Below are positions 26,896 to 37,900 of a DNA stretch of 64,000 bases, piece by piece (position 1 is the stretch's first letter; every line of letters begins with the position of its first letter). A program made the position numbers and the translations under genes. The stretch spans positions 7,564,001-7,628,000 of the forward strand of contig OZ199840.1 in assembly GCA_964304625.1 (NCBI GenBank), read 5' to 3'. Source of the DNA: Kudoa neothunni. Its lineage: Eukaryota > Cnidaria. A model generated the notes under the pieces. The model saw nothing but the letters and a program-made list of their open reading frames with translations, was not told the origin of the DNA and ran no database searches.

Positions 26896-27370
26896 CATGA
26901 GGTTTTGTTGAATAATTAGGTTTAATTTGTTGTAATTTAATAGTTTATTAACTCATATGTTTTTATTCGCTTTTAAAATTACTTTAATTAATTTTGAATA
27001 TTATAGACTTGGAAATTGTTTAATTTACAGTATGAACCTTAAAATGATTTTATATTTTTCAAAACGTGTTTTAACTATTAAATACAAAATCAGCGAAAAA
27101 AATTAAAGATGGTATATATACAACGCTTATTAGACTAGGAAAAAATTTCAAAGTAAAGAGATTTACTAAGTTTGTTTGCAACAAATTTGTCAACAACAAT
27201 TATCATATAATAAGCTTATGTAAAAAATAGAATAAAATGACTATAAGCTAGATAGACCATTTATTTCCACATAAACAAAAAAAAATAACGCCAAACAAGC
27301 AGACACGTTAAATTAAAAATTAGTTTTCAGGAGATTCTCTTCGTTTCCCTTCAGTCAGAGTTATATAAAT
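26896..27370. other. Intergenic
   Basis: AT-rich, no gene supported. The 3' flank of the gene at 27371 lies here. Confidence 0.4.
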
Positions 27371-27806
27371 TCAACACTTTCGACCATCATATATTACTTG
27401 AATATGAAATTTCACTTCTCGAACTGGCAAATGACCCACTTTTCGAATATTCTTCACTGTCATTTTCTAAAGAATAGATGACATTATAAGGAACTTAACT
27501 AGAATACCAGGTATATTGTTTGAAGGCAACATCGGGCACAAGGAAACCGACCTATTTTTGGTGATTGTGTTGGTGTTTACAATCCGAGAATATTTAGTAA
27601 TGAAATCATCAAAACTTTCGGCCTGCAAATGTAAAAGTAAATTATTGATAAGATAACATTTATTCGATTCGGTCACTTACCTTGAAGTAATTAACAATAT
27701 TATCTTTCATCTTTTGATTAGATGTGTTTTTCATATAATTCAACAGTGTGCTCATTCCTCTATCAACAATATCGAAATACTCTTGTTCAGATTTATCACC
27801 GGTCAT
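27371..27806 (-). CDS. Small protein of unknown family
   Basis: Three exons, 27681-27806, 27500-27622 and 27371-27466, with introns of 58 nt (GTAAGT...TTGCAG) and 33 nt (GTTAAG...TTTAG). They give 114 residues: MTGDKSEQEYFDIVDRGMST..., then AESFDDFITKYSRIV, then KMTVKNIRKVGHLPVREVKF. The first intron is strong. If the 33-nt intron is not used, the protein ends 10 residues into it (93 residues). I do not recognise a domain. The N-terminal half looks helical and acidic and the C-terminal part is basic. No signal peptide or membrane segment is visible. Confidence 0.55.
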
Positions 27807-28424
27807 AAGGAACTATGATGAACTATTAATCGATTCTCAATCACGACCAGCCCAACAAATAAATCTTATTAGTGTTAATTACCAACAACAACACACTTAT
27901 AGTTGAATATAACTGAGTAATTGCAGCAATTGAACAGCTCAAAATATCACAATATTAGCAAGGATTTAGAATATGAAATAAATTTGCGGGCAACAAAATC
28001 TATTACTACAATTCAGAATAGATCAGATGGAATAACACTTGCACGATAAAAATAATAACATGCGCACATCTAGCCTATTTTGAAATACAGACAATTTAAA
28101 ATTTAAACGGGATTAAGCAGAAGGCGGATTAACATCGTTCGGACAGGGATTACGTAACTCGGGTACTCACTGCCTCTACTATCACGAATGAATAGAAAAA
28201 GTAAAATCTAAAAAGCTACACACCACTCGAAATAACTAGGTTGCGGATAAATTATAATAATTAGCTATGTAAAACAAGGTTCATTAATATATTAGAAACT
28301 AATCCGTAGATTAACGTAAAGGTAACCTACTAATCTACCAATACGACTGTAAATAGTCGTTAAAAAAACACACCAAACATAACTTTGATATAACTTAGCT
28401 CATATATATGTCTGTTTTTTGTTT
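27807..28424. other. Intergenic between two minus-strand genes
   Basis: AT-rich. A patch near 28130-28190 (ttcggacagggattacgt) is GC-richer but I cannot assign it. The promoter of the gene ending at 27806 should be here. Confidence 0.4.
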
Positions 28425-29003
28425 TTATATTGATATGAAATATCCATATAGAATATAATTGGAGATGAACAGATACAATGTTCCTTCCAATATTCCTATA
28501 AATATTCCCGCTAAAACATCAGTATAAAAGTGTCTGCCGAGTGCCACTCTTGAATAGCACACCAACAAACACACCAACAGCAGCGCATTAGACATGAAAC
28601 GATTTTGAGTAAATTGACACGAATTCAAATAGGTTTTAATGGCAAAAGCACGCGTGCAATGCCCAGATGGAAATGAATATTCGTCACCAGGCACAACCTT
28701 GAATGAGGTGTCACCTCGATTGTAGGATGGACGTTTTCTTTTGACGCTCAATTTTAATACAAATTGAGTAGCTATATCCAACAGTTGAATCAGAAATAAG
28801 TCAAAAAAGAAATGGCCAATTTTTCGGGAGAATGCTGATGCAACTATGTAAAACAATAAACTCCCTGGAAGTGTTATGTGACCATCCAAAATGGTTTCCG
28901 TGTGTTTGCATAATCGTTCAAGATGGCCATTTTTGGGTTTTTTATCCCTCAAATAGGTGGATTTGCTAAGATGTCGGTCAAGGGCCAGTATTTTCTCCAT
29001 CAC
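28425..29003 (-). CDS. PLPP6: PAP2-family polyisoprenoid diphosphate phosphatase
   Basis: An intronless 192-residue membrane phosphatase of the type 2 phosphatidic acid phosphatase superfamily, closest by layout to PLPP6/PDP1, which dephosphorylates polyisoprenyl and related diphosphates at the ER. All three catalytic motifs are intact: K84-x6-R91-P92, P112-S113-G114-H115 (in FPSGHCTRAF), and S151-R152-x5-H158-x3-D162 (SRVALGRHFYTD). Hydrophobic segments lie at about 43-58, 64-84, 138-150 and 164-188. It is shorter than the human enzyme, with little N-terminal extension. The assignment to PLPP6 within the superfamily is less sure than the PAP2 call. Confidence 0.88.
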   Translation of the reverse strand: MMEKILALDRHLSKSTYLRDKKPKNGHLERLCKHTETILDGHITLPGSLLFYIVASAFSRKIGHFFFDLFLIQLLDIATQFVLKLSVKRKRPSYNRGDTSFKVVPGDEYSFPSGHCTRAFAIKTYLNSCQFTQNRFMSNALLLVCLLVCYSRVALGRHFYTDVLAGIFIGILEGTLYLFISNYILYGYFISI

Positions 29004-29245
29004 TGTCTACTGAAGTTATCACACGGCTACCACTGATTAGAACAGGTGTTGAATGTCTTTCCTTTCGAAAGTATTCGGATGTCTTCAATGTTTCCCTTTC
29101 TAATCACTTCAGTGTGATTTAATCTTTGTTTTTATTTCATAAATCGATAATCCTATTTTTTCGATATAACTAAAAATTTTGTTTATTTTTGGATTAAAAA
29201 ATCCCATAATATTTATATCTGATGAATGTCAACAAATAATTTTAT

Positions 29246-29290
29246 GGAAATGGCTATTGGCACGATAAATAATATTGAAGTGACATTAAA
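29246..29290 (+). repeat. hAT-type dispersed repeat, fragment F
   Basis: The tract atggctattggcacgataa followed by ataatattgaagtgacatt matches the internal tract of copies A, B and the fragment at 34030. Because of this the small open frame starting at 29226 is treated as repeat, not gene. Confidence 0.5.
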
Positions 29291-29429
29291 TATAGCAGAT
29301 TCAAAAAAATTACATCTGAAAACAGCTTATAAGAAAGAGTCGCTGAAAATAAAAATTTCTAGTGCGCGTGTATACACGCCGTTTGGGATTAAATTTTATA
29401 CTCACTTTGTCATATTATCATTTCATTAA

Positions 29430-29920
29430 TCCAAGTCCGACAAAAAAAAATATTTCTTGTACTGATATTGATATTGCTTTACTAACATTCTACACACTTA
29501 GCTTTTGCGTGTCATTCTGAAATTTCTTAAAAAATAGAGTAGGACGTAAAAATATATTTAAATTAAAAATTAATATTTTATCATGTTCACATGTCAAAAA
29601 CTAAAAATTCTCCGCAAGTTATTTCCCATTATGTTTCTAATCTGATATAGTTAAAAATGTTAACACAATAATGTCACATATTAAAGAATAAAATCTTCGC
29701 CAACAAAATTTGCAATGTGTTCATGACTACATTAAAACGTGTAAATCTATGCGTAATATGACTCTGGATGTTTTATTCTTCGATTAATAATGATAGAAGA
29801 TTATTAAATCTAATATATTTAGTAATTGTAAAATATTTTGGTTTTAGAGTCAATGAAATAAGAGATTTTAAAGTTAAAATATCCAATATGTACCTAAATT
29901 ATTATCAGGCTAGCATTACA
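29430..29920. other. Intergenic or Tc1 flank
   Basis: AT-rich with no gene. The left terminus of the Tc1-like element should lie here, but I could not find a clear inverted repeat. Confidence 0.3.
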
Positions 29921-29928
29921 AACTTAAA

Positions 29929-31023
29929 TTATGCCACGGTTCCTGTAAACTGTATACAAAAATTTTTGAGATGTTTTAGATACAGAATAATTAGAGATAT
30001 ACAGCGTTTCACGATCAAAATGCAAACATTTTCAATCAACTCATCATGTCTTGTTGGTGCCATCCTTTTAACAATTGATTTCAGTTGCCCAAAAACTTGT
30101 TCAATTGGGTTAAGGAAGGGTGAGTACGGCGGTAGTAGTAATAACTTGTGAGGACTGCTTTCTATCAAATTTCGAACACTCTTAGTCTTATGGAAAGCTA
30201 CGTTATCCATAACCAAAATAGCTTTGTCGACAGAATTTGCCTCTAAATTTGCAAAAAGACCTTCTAGAAATGACGAAAACACAGACTGATTCACACCTCC
30301 CTTGTAAATTTTAAAATTTTTTGGGCACTCATCGCCGCCATTAATGATATATTTTGAGATCTGATGTATTTGACCTTTAAATTTTCTCTCGTCCCAGAAA
30401 GGGATCTACCTTGGGAACGATGGGTTGATAGGGAGAATCCTGATTCATCGGTATACAATATATCCGAATACCTAGGTTCCAATCTTATGAATTTGTTTAC
30501 ATAACTAAAAAATATTTGACAAAATACATAGGTCAATTCGTCACTCGAATCGTAATGAAATTGTCCTAGTAGAATTCCTATCTATAGGCACCAACGATAT
30601 TTTTTTATGGTATAATGAAACTCTTTCAGTACTCTATTAATAGTTTGACGAAAAACGCGAATAGAAAATTTTGGAAAGAGCTTCTCTGATAACTGATTGA
30701 ATGTCAGCGTACAGTTATCATCTACCTCTGTAAGTAAAAATTGTTTGTGCACTTCACTCAACAATGAGCGGCGATCTCCTCCAGTTTCTAAGCTTTGGAA
30801 CGAGCCGGTGTCATTGACTCTCTTCACAATTCTACTTACTCTAGATTCGGGAATGTTTAATGACTCGGAAATTTGACGATTCGTCTTTCCAATCTTAATT
30901 ATTTTAATAATTATTGAAAATTTGTTCTCACTTCGACATGGTGAGCAATTTTAGCCCTATATTTGGCACTAACAATCGCGTATTTTCTCTTATTAGAATT
31001 ATTATTTTCAATTTGATCAGGCA
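29929..31023 (-). mobile_element. Tc1/mariner (IS630) DD34E transposase, decayed
   Basis: Reading on the minus strand from an ATG at 31023 (MPDQIENNNSNKRKY). A DNA-binding region with TNRQISESLNIPESR (about 30850-30890) is followed by a second helix-turn-helix (SLETGGDRRSLLSE). The catalytic domain shows DILYTDESGFSLS, ILVMDNVAFHKTKS and PPYSPFLNPIEQVFGQLK. The second Asp and the Glu are separated by 34 residues, giving DD34E. The frame shifts near 30905 and a stop follows RWCL at about 30580, so it is a pseudogene. Terminal repeats were not located. Confidence 0.85.
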
Positions 31024-31458
31024 TGCTTTTATGGTCTAAACTGGAGAAAACGTGAAAATTCGCGTGCAATGTGCATCTTGATCGTGAAATACTGTACGTA
31101 GAAAAATGAATTAAGGGTTTGGAGTGTTTCAATTACAAATTTTTGTGTATTATTTCGGTTAAAAAATTCTCTTTGTTTTATATTTTAATTTAGTTAATAA
31201 TTTTTGAATTAATGCTAGGTTAAATGTATTAAACATATTTTTAGGTAATTTTATTTTTCAGCCAGCACATATATCTAATATCTAGGTCAGTATTCCCCAA
31301 CGTGGAGCGTGGAAAAATATTGGTGGGGCATAGAAACTTTTGAACGTTTAATGAATGCCTTTAGTGGGACGCGAAAAATCCTGAGCATATATGTGGAATT
31401 GAGCAGTGTGCGGCACTTTGAAATCAATATCTCAATTTTTGATCTCGTTTGTTTTTAA

Positions 31459-33729
31459 CCCTTCCTGTACCAACTACGATAACAGAACGCGGGTGACCAA
31501 CTGGAGTCACCAACGTACCCCAACCGAAATACACCTTAAACTTGTTCAATCTTCTCAAAACTATTTCACCGAAGATTAAAAACATAAATATGATAATTCA
31601 TGTCCAATAAGATTAGTTTTTGTTATTTTATCTATATATGAATCATTTTGTTCATGACAAAAACCATAGCAAGAATAATGATACAAATGCATCAGAATAT
31701 AACATAAATAGCAAAAGTTATCATTTTCATATCAAAAAAGGCTATTTGAAAGACTAATGATACTACTTCCATTAAATAGTACATAAAATGATAATATTTT
31801 TAGACAACGAATGATGCAGTGACTTAAGTTCGCGTTATTTTGGCATTAATGTTTAATACACCAAAAATAATAGTCAACAAATTTATTACATTTTTACGTA
31901 GGTATTTTTAATATTTATATGTAAAACAAAATTATTTTCGTCTTTCCATTATTTTATTATTTTTGAAGTCAACAAAATAGTAGCATGAACATAAATTAGA
32001 ATAATTATTTTTATGTAGACATTTTTTTGATTTAACGAGACATATTCGATGTAATTTCTTAAAATAAAGAATTATTTTGCCAAAAATATTCTTTTCACTA
32101 TATGGGGATTAATTTTATTCGTCTGTTCAACAGACAGATATTTTTTATCCCGAATGGCGCATTTGTGTGTACTTTCAAAAAATGCAAATCCACTCGGCCA
32201 TAGGTAAAACTCATTTATTACGATGGATTAAAATTGTATATACCGTAAATATTAACGTATCGGAGATCATAAAATTAATTATATATTGTATTTAATTCTG
32301 AACAAAAATTTTTGTATAATTTCTAAGCTGCAAACATATTCCGAATACAAAAACATATTACTAAGATTTGTTCCAAAGGATCGAAACAATAAAAACAATA
32401 AATAATGTTTCATTTTATCCTTATTCTATCAACCTTCCCAGTATAAGGCTGAATATTTAGTAGGTATGATGTTTCTACGTCTGCGACCATCCAAAATTTG
32501 ATTCATAATCGGCCGAGCTTGTTTTTCATATGTACACGAAACGGGCATTTACCCCGAAACCTTACTAACCTTTCGCCGACTATAATATACGTGCCTAGTG
32601 AAAAACACTTGATGCAATTTTCATTAAATAGTTCGCAGACTTGGCGACAAGGTTCGAATTTGTCATTTGTAGTTTGAAACCGATAAATTCTATTTGTTTT
32701 ATCGTCGAAACGGATTTTTCTATAAATATAAGTGAACCTGATTCTGGGCAGCACGGTGGAGAAGAATAATTGTTTGAATAGTTAACAACCATCCCACATA
32801 CTTCTATGAGCAAGCGTCTTATCATTTGAACGCCAAGCAACAATTAATATGCCCATAAATGCTTCTATTTCATCTTTAGATATTGTTACGTGTTTCTCTG
32901 GGTTAATCTCTTCAATGTATTTGTTGGTGTATTTTACAATCTCATAAATTATGTCTTTCGACATAAACCATTCAAACACATAAAAATGGACGTTATATTT
33001 TTGACTCCTTCTTAAATGCTTGAGGGTGAAGTAGCGATGTTATGTGATTTAGTTTTCGAACGATTTTTTTTGGACCATTCAAGACCAGATGGGGAAGAAA
33101 AATAGAATCATTATTGGGGTTTATTTTAGCGAAATTTACGTCACTTTGAAAATCTTCATCATTATCTATATTACTAATAACACAATTATCTGATTCAGAT
33201 ATTTCATATTCTGAGCAGCTATCATTATTTACAGGGGAAAAATCTTCAATAATTTTTTCAACATCATCCGTGGTTTGGTTTTGCCTTATACTAAATATTA
33301 CGGATGCATCAACAGAGTAATTTAACAATTGTTACCTCAATATCCGCAGAAAGGTTATGTGCGTGGCTTAGTTGGATTAATCCTCGTTAATTCATTAGCG
33401 GGAATATTTAGAAAGGCGCACCATTTTTTCACATAATAGGACGGATATTTTTAAATTTTCCGACTGTTAAAGCTATTCTTAATATTTATAAAACAAATAT
33501 GTAACATTATAAAAATAGTCCGATGCATCCAAAATTAACAGTTGTACTATTTTGGAATCTATTCATAAGAATTAATTATATTATAAAAAACTTTTTTTAT
33601 TAAAATATCGAAGTAATAGTATTAGAGATATTCTGAAACTTTGAAGACTATCAAAGGCTGATTTTTGGATTTAGAAACAAAATAGATAATGTGGGGTCTC
33701 TCAAATACCCCAGGTTGGTACCGGAAGGG
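31459..33729 (-). mobile_element. piggyBac element with TTAA flanks, decayed transposase
   Basis: Bounded by TTAA on both sides (31455-31458 and 33730-33733). The terminal repeats begin CCCTTCCTGTACCAAC and CCCTTCCGGTACCAAC. The minus-strand transposase is recognisable. It has an acidic N-terminal region (32993-33328), then YIEEINPEKHVTISKDEIEAFMGIL written across about 32850-32950. RIRFDDKTNRIYRFQTTNDKFEP and FNENCIKCFSLGTYIIVGERLV follow, then FRGKCPFRVHMKNKLGRL (32503-32754). FWMVADVETSYLLN (about 32440-32490) lies after a stop. The first catalytic Asp of the family, normally in a VDE motif, is replaced by Gly (IIVGERLV). Frame changes and the stop show it is dead. Confidence 0.9.
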
Positions 33730-33817
33730 TTAAATGGTCATTAATATCATAAAACGACAAAAGCATTAATTAATTATATACAAACATAATAATTTTTAAC
33801 TTGATTTTATCCAAATA

Positions 33818-34450
33818 CAATGAAACCTCGGAGTTCGACCAATAATTTCGAGGTAGAAACACCTTTAAGTTAGATCAAATATCGAAAGACATAAGGAGAA
33901 CTTTTGTCGGAGCGAGTGCAATAAAACGAATGTAATGGACTATCGATATATACATTTTAACGGATAATTTAATCAAACTTTGAACTATAAATTCTTCTAA
34001 TGGATTCTAATAATAGGTTTCCATAGTAGAAAGTGGCTATTAGCACGGTAAATAATACTTATGTGACACTAGTTTCGACTATATTTAATCTGTAAACAAC
34101 TCTTACAGCTGTTTACAGATTAAACCAGAATTCACACATGAGTTCCAGCGAAAGTTCGCCATATCTCAATCAAATTGAGCGAACGTCTTCGAAAGAGAAC
34201 CCTTTACAATCAATCGTATGACAACAAAAAATATTATCCTATATTTCTTTTATATTGTTATATTCAATATTTATTTGTTATATTGTATAAACATAAGGTA
34301 TACGTGTTTTTTCGTAAATAATAAAAAAATCATCCATTTGATGTGCGGGAACGCATTAAACTAATTTTCATTATTTTTCATGCGAAAAAATTATTCGTAG
34401 TTCGAACAAATTTCTAGAACGGATTATAGTCGAAGTCCGAGGTTGCATTG
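33818..34450. mobile_element. Tc1/pogo-type MITE nested in the hAT element
   Basis: The left end CAATGAAACCTCGGAGTTC and right end, reverse-complemented, CAATGCAACCTCGGACTTC form inverted repeats, each flanked by TA (33816-33817 and 34451-34452). No coding sequence inside. A further repeat fragment (34025-34090) matches the copy A/B family. Next to it a 15-bp perfect hairpin occurs at about 34095-34135 (tttaatctgtaaaca/tgtttacagattaaa). Confidence 0.8.
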
Positions 34451-34977
34451 TAGAATCGGTATGGTTTTAATTACAATCGTGTCTTATGTATAACAATGAT
34501 TAATTTTCTATTTGGATTATTCCGTTTTGGTTTATAAGACCCATATACTTGAAAGTCTTGTCTAATACAATCTAGATTGGAACGAGCTTCATTTAACACT
34601 GTGTTTGACGTAAGGAAGAACTAAACATGTTAATTTTTAAGATCCACCGATAAAGTAAGTTAGACCTGATCGAATACACCTTAATTTCAATAAGACGAGA
34701 AGTATATATTAATCACTTTCAAGTTTTAATGTGACATGAAGCTTGAATCTAAATTATAGGCAGTTTAAATTAAAAAATCAATATTGTGAAAAATGTGGAA
34801 CGTGATAGAAAAAAGTTGGGAATCATTGATCTAGGTGATATTACAGTCAATAATTCAAATTTAAAGTTTTAAATTACAAAACAAAAATTTCATTTATCTA
34901 GGTGCTTTTGCAAACTGTAAATAAAACGACGCCGAAAAAATTTCTCCGATACGAATAAAACTACATAAACAAACAAC

Positions 34978-37900
34978 TTATATAGGAGCGGTCATAGACT
35001 TTTCAAGCAGTGTTTCTTGCTCTGAAACATGTATTTTTTTGATTCCAGTGGCCGTACTAGCAGAAGATGCTCTTCCAAAATAGTGAACCTGTCTAGAATC
35101 AGCCAAACTTTTCAGGGTGGTCGTCAGACATCTTTCAACAAATGACCAAGGTCCCTGATTTTTAGGCTCTTCTTGAGCCCAAACAATGCAAGCATTCTGA
35201 TAATTTGATATTTCGGTCTTTATGAGATCGAATGGGAAGGGTGACAGCTAAATAGACTTTACTAAACTACAGCATTTCAACTAATATACTTGTTCGATTC
35301 GTACGATGGCCACCTTGCCATTGAGATTACGTTTTTGTCTTTCAGCAACCAACTCATAATATATTTTACCGCTACAGAGAACAAGACGTTGGACTTTAGT
35401 TTTGTTTTCAGGATCATCAAAAGCGGAGTCGGGAATGACTCTTTGGAAGATAGTCCCTTCGTCCATTTCACTGAAACTAGATTTTGCTTGTTCTAGCCTC
35501 AGTAGGTTTTTCGGAGTAAAAAGCACCAACTAAAAAATCGCTTAATAAATTATATAGAGAAGTAATTATAGCTTACAGGGCGTCTAAAATTACACGCAAC
35601 TTGGCGTCTAAGAATATGAAACAGGTTGGCTGGAGTGGAACAATTGGCTACCTACCACAAATCATTGATACGCAATTACTAAAGTAGAAACAGGACTAAT
35701 TACTATCCAGTTACATTTGTGCAGTTGCATAACATGAAATTCGTCGGCTGTGTAGTTCTGGGTGGTTATAATAGGTTAGTAAAGTGTTTACAAAAATAAT
35801 TATTACTGGAAAAGTGTCAATATCCTCAGATGACAACTGTAAAAATCGTTCAATGCGAGCGCTAGAATGTTCAGGCCCCATCCCATCATAGCCATGAGGC
35901 AGAAGAATAACAAGACCTGACTGACGAAGCCACTTGTGATAACCACTGGCCATAAATTGATCAAAAATGCACTAAATTCACTCGTAAATTTAGTGGGAAA
36001 GAAAATTCATACTTGAGCATTGTTACAAAAATCTCCAAACTGTGCCTCCCAACAAACCAAAAAGTTAGGAGAGGCTATGCTGTATCCAAGATCGAATCCT
36101 ACAAAATCATTTTTCGGTTAAAATTTAGATTAATCGTAGTCGTTTGAAAGTCTACCAAGGACAGCATATTCAGAAAGTGGGCTGTTACAAACAATGTAAG
36201 GAGCTTGATTGGGTGAGATGTGTTTCAGTGGAGTGTACATTTGTCTCTCTCCAGCATAAGCATGTAAAACATGATGACGATGACTAAACGTTCCACGCTC
36301 TGAATCTTGACCACTCAGTCGAACATGAACACCATCGCTAAGAAGTGATGAGAAAGCAGAAATCTCTCCTAGCGCCCAGTCAATTTTATCCGCATTAATC
36401 ATATCCATTCGTTGTTTCAAAATCCTTTTAAATCCTATTTTAAATCCATAAAATTATTGCCATGTTAACATCTGGCACACATCAAATAGTTGGAAAAATT
36501 CAAATACCAGGATGAGGTTCAAATCCATTTGGCAAAGTATTACACTTGTTGTTGAGTTCAATCAGCATCTCTTTGCTGACGCCGGTAGTTCTCATTCTTG
36601 GGATTTTATCATCCCCCTTAGGACCTTAAAAAAAATATAAGTTGGTAACGAATATGACACTCACAAAAAGCCATCGGACTGTCCAGCCAGTTACTGTTAG
36701 ATATTTCGGTAATTTTTTTAGCCGATCTCAACTCACTATCAAGTGTGTTACTGTATGACACTTTCAACTCCTTAATTTAATTGATTTATAATTTATCATC
36801 ATTAATTATTAATCATAATTTTGAATATTTAAACAGAAAAAGTTATACATCAATTAAAGACGGCTTTATTATATCCAACTTTTTGAGCTTATTTGAATAC
36901 AACTCAAGAACACTTTCAACCTGTGAAATTTTCCTATACATTAACGGTTGGGTGAAAAAAGGATTATCGGATTCGTTGTGGCCATTCCGACGATATCCAA
37001 TCAAATCAATCACAACACTCCTTTTGAATTTGTTTCTGTAGGTGGATGCGATCTTCGATACAAAGTGTACGTCCTCCGGATCATCGGCGTTGACATGAAA
37101 AATTGGGATATCCAAAATTTTTGCCACATCTGACGCATAATGTGACGACCTCGAATCATTGGGTTCAGTAGTGAAGCCGATCTAAATTTTTTTCGTTAAA
37201 ATTAGTCAGAATTAACCAGAACGGCACTTGATTATTGACAACAATGTGAATGGAACCGTAAGAAGTGTAATTTTTGAGTTTATCGAGTTGGAAGGATTCA
37301 TAAACAACTCCTTGACCGGCACAGGCGGCATCTCCATGTATAATAATATTTGCCACTTTATCACCACATTCGTCACTGAGAAGATTTTGTAGAGCTCGAG
37401 TCTTTCCAAGTACCACAGGATTTACAGCTAATGCATGACAATCAATCAATATGACTTATTTTAATAGCCAATATGAGTTTGAAAACTACCTTCTAAATGT
37501 GAAGGATTTGCGACTATGCATAAATTAATTGGATTTCCTGTTTTCTCGTTAATCAACCGATGAGAACATCCCAAATGGTATTTTACATCACCAGAAAACT
37601 ATAAGATATCACGAAAATTTTAAAGATCAAATCGCGGTGATGAATGATGCCTACCTGATCACTAATAAGACCAATATCGGTGTTGAATCGGCAGAAGATT
37701 TCTTGAAGTGGGCTGTTTACGACGTTGGCTAGTATATTCAGTCGCCCACGATGAGCAGTTCCTATGAGCACATGCTCGATGCCATGGGTTGAGTATTCGT
37801 CAATAATTATTTTTAGGCAAGGAATAAGCGACTAAACAATAATAGTTAGATTTTGAGAAAAATAGCTCAAGCTTGTTGATAAATTAAATTTTAACCCTCT

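Larger units (their letters stand above)
31288..34828. mobile_element. hAT element with exact 8-bp target duplication, host of nested insertions
   Basis: The left end is CAGTATTCCCCAACGTGG and the right end, reverse-complemented, CAATGATTCCCAACTTT. The 8-mer atctaggt occurs directly outside both ends (31280-31287 and 34829-34836), an exact hAT-type target site duplication. Its own interior carries no transposase. A piggyBac (31459-33729) and a Tc1/pogo-type MITE (33818-34450) lie inside. Without them it would be a short non-autonomous element, like its relative at 26329-26895. Confidence 0.9.

Noticed and set aside
29226-29429. 67-codon frame on the + strand
   Set aside because: Its first half is a fragment of the dispersed hAT-type repeat seen at 7210, 21050 and 34030.
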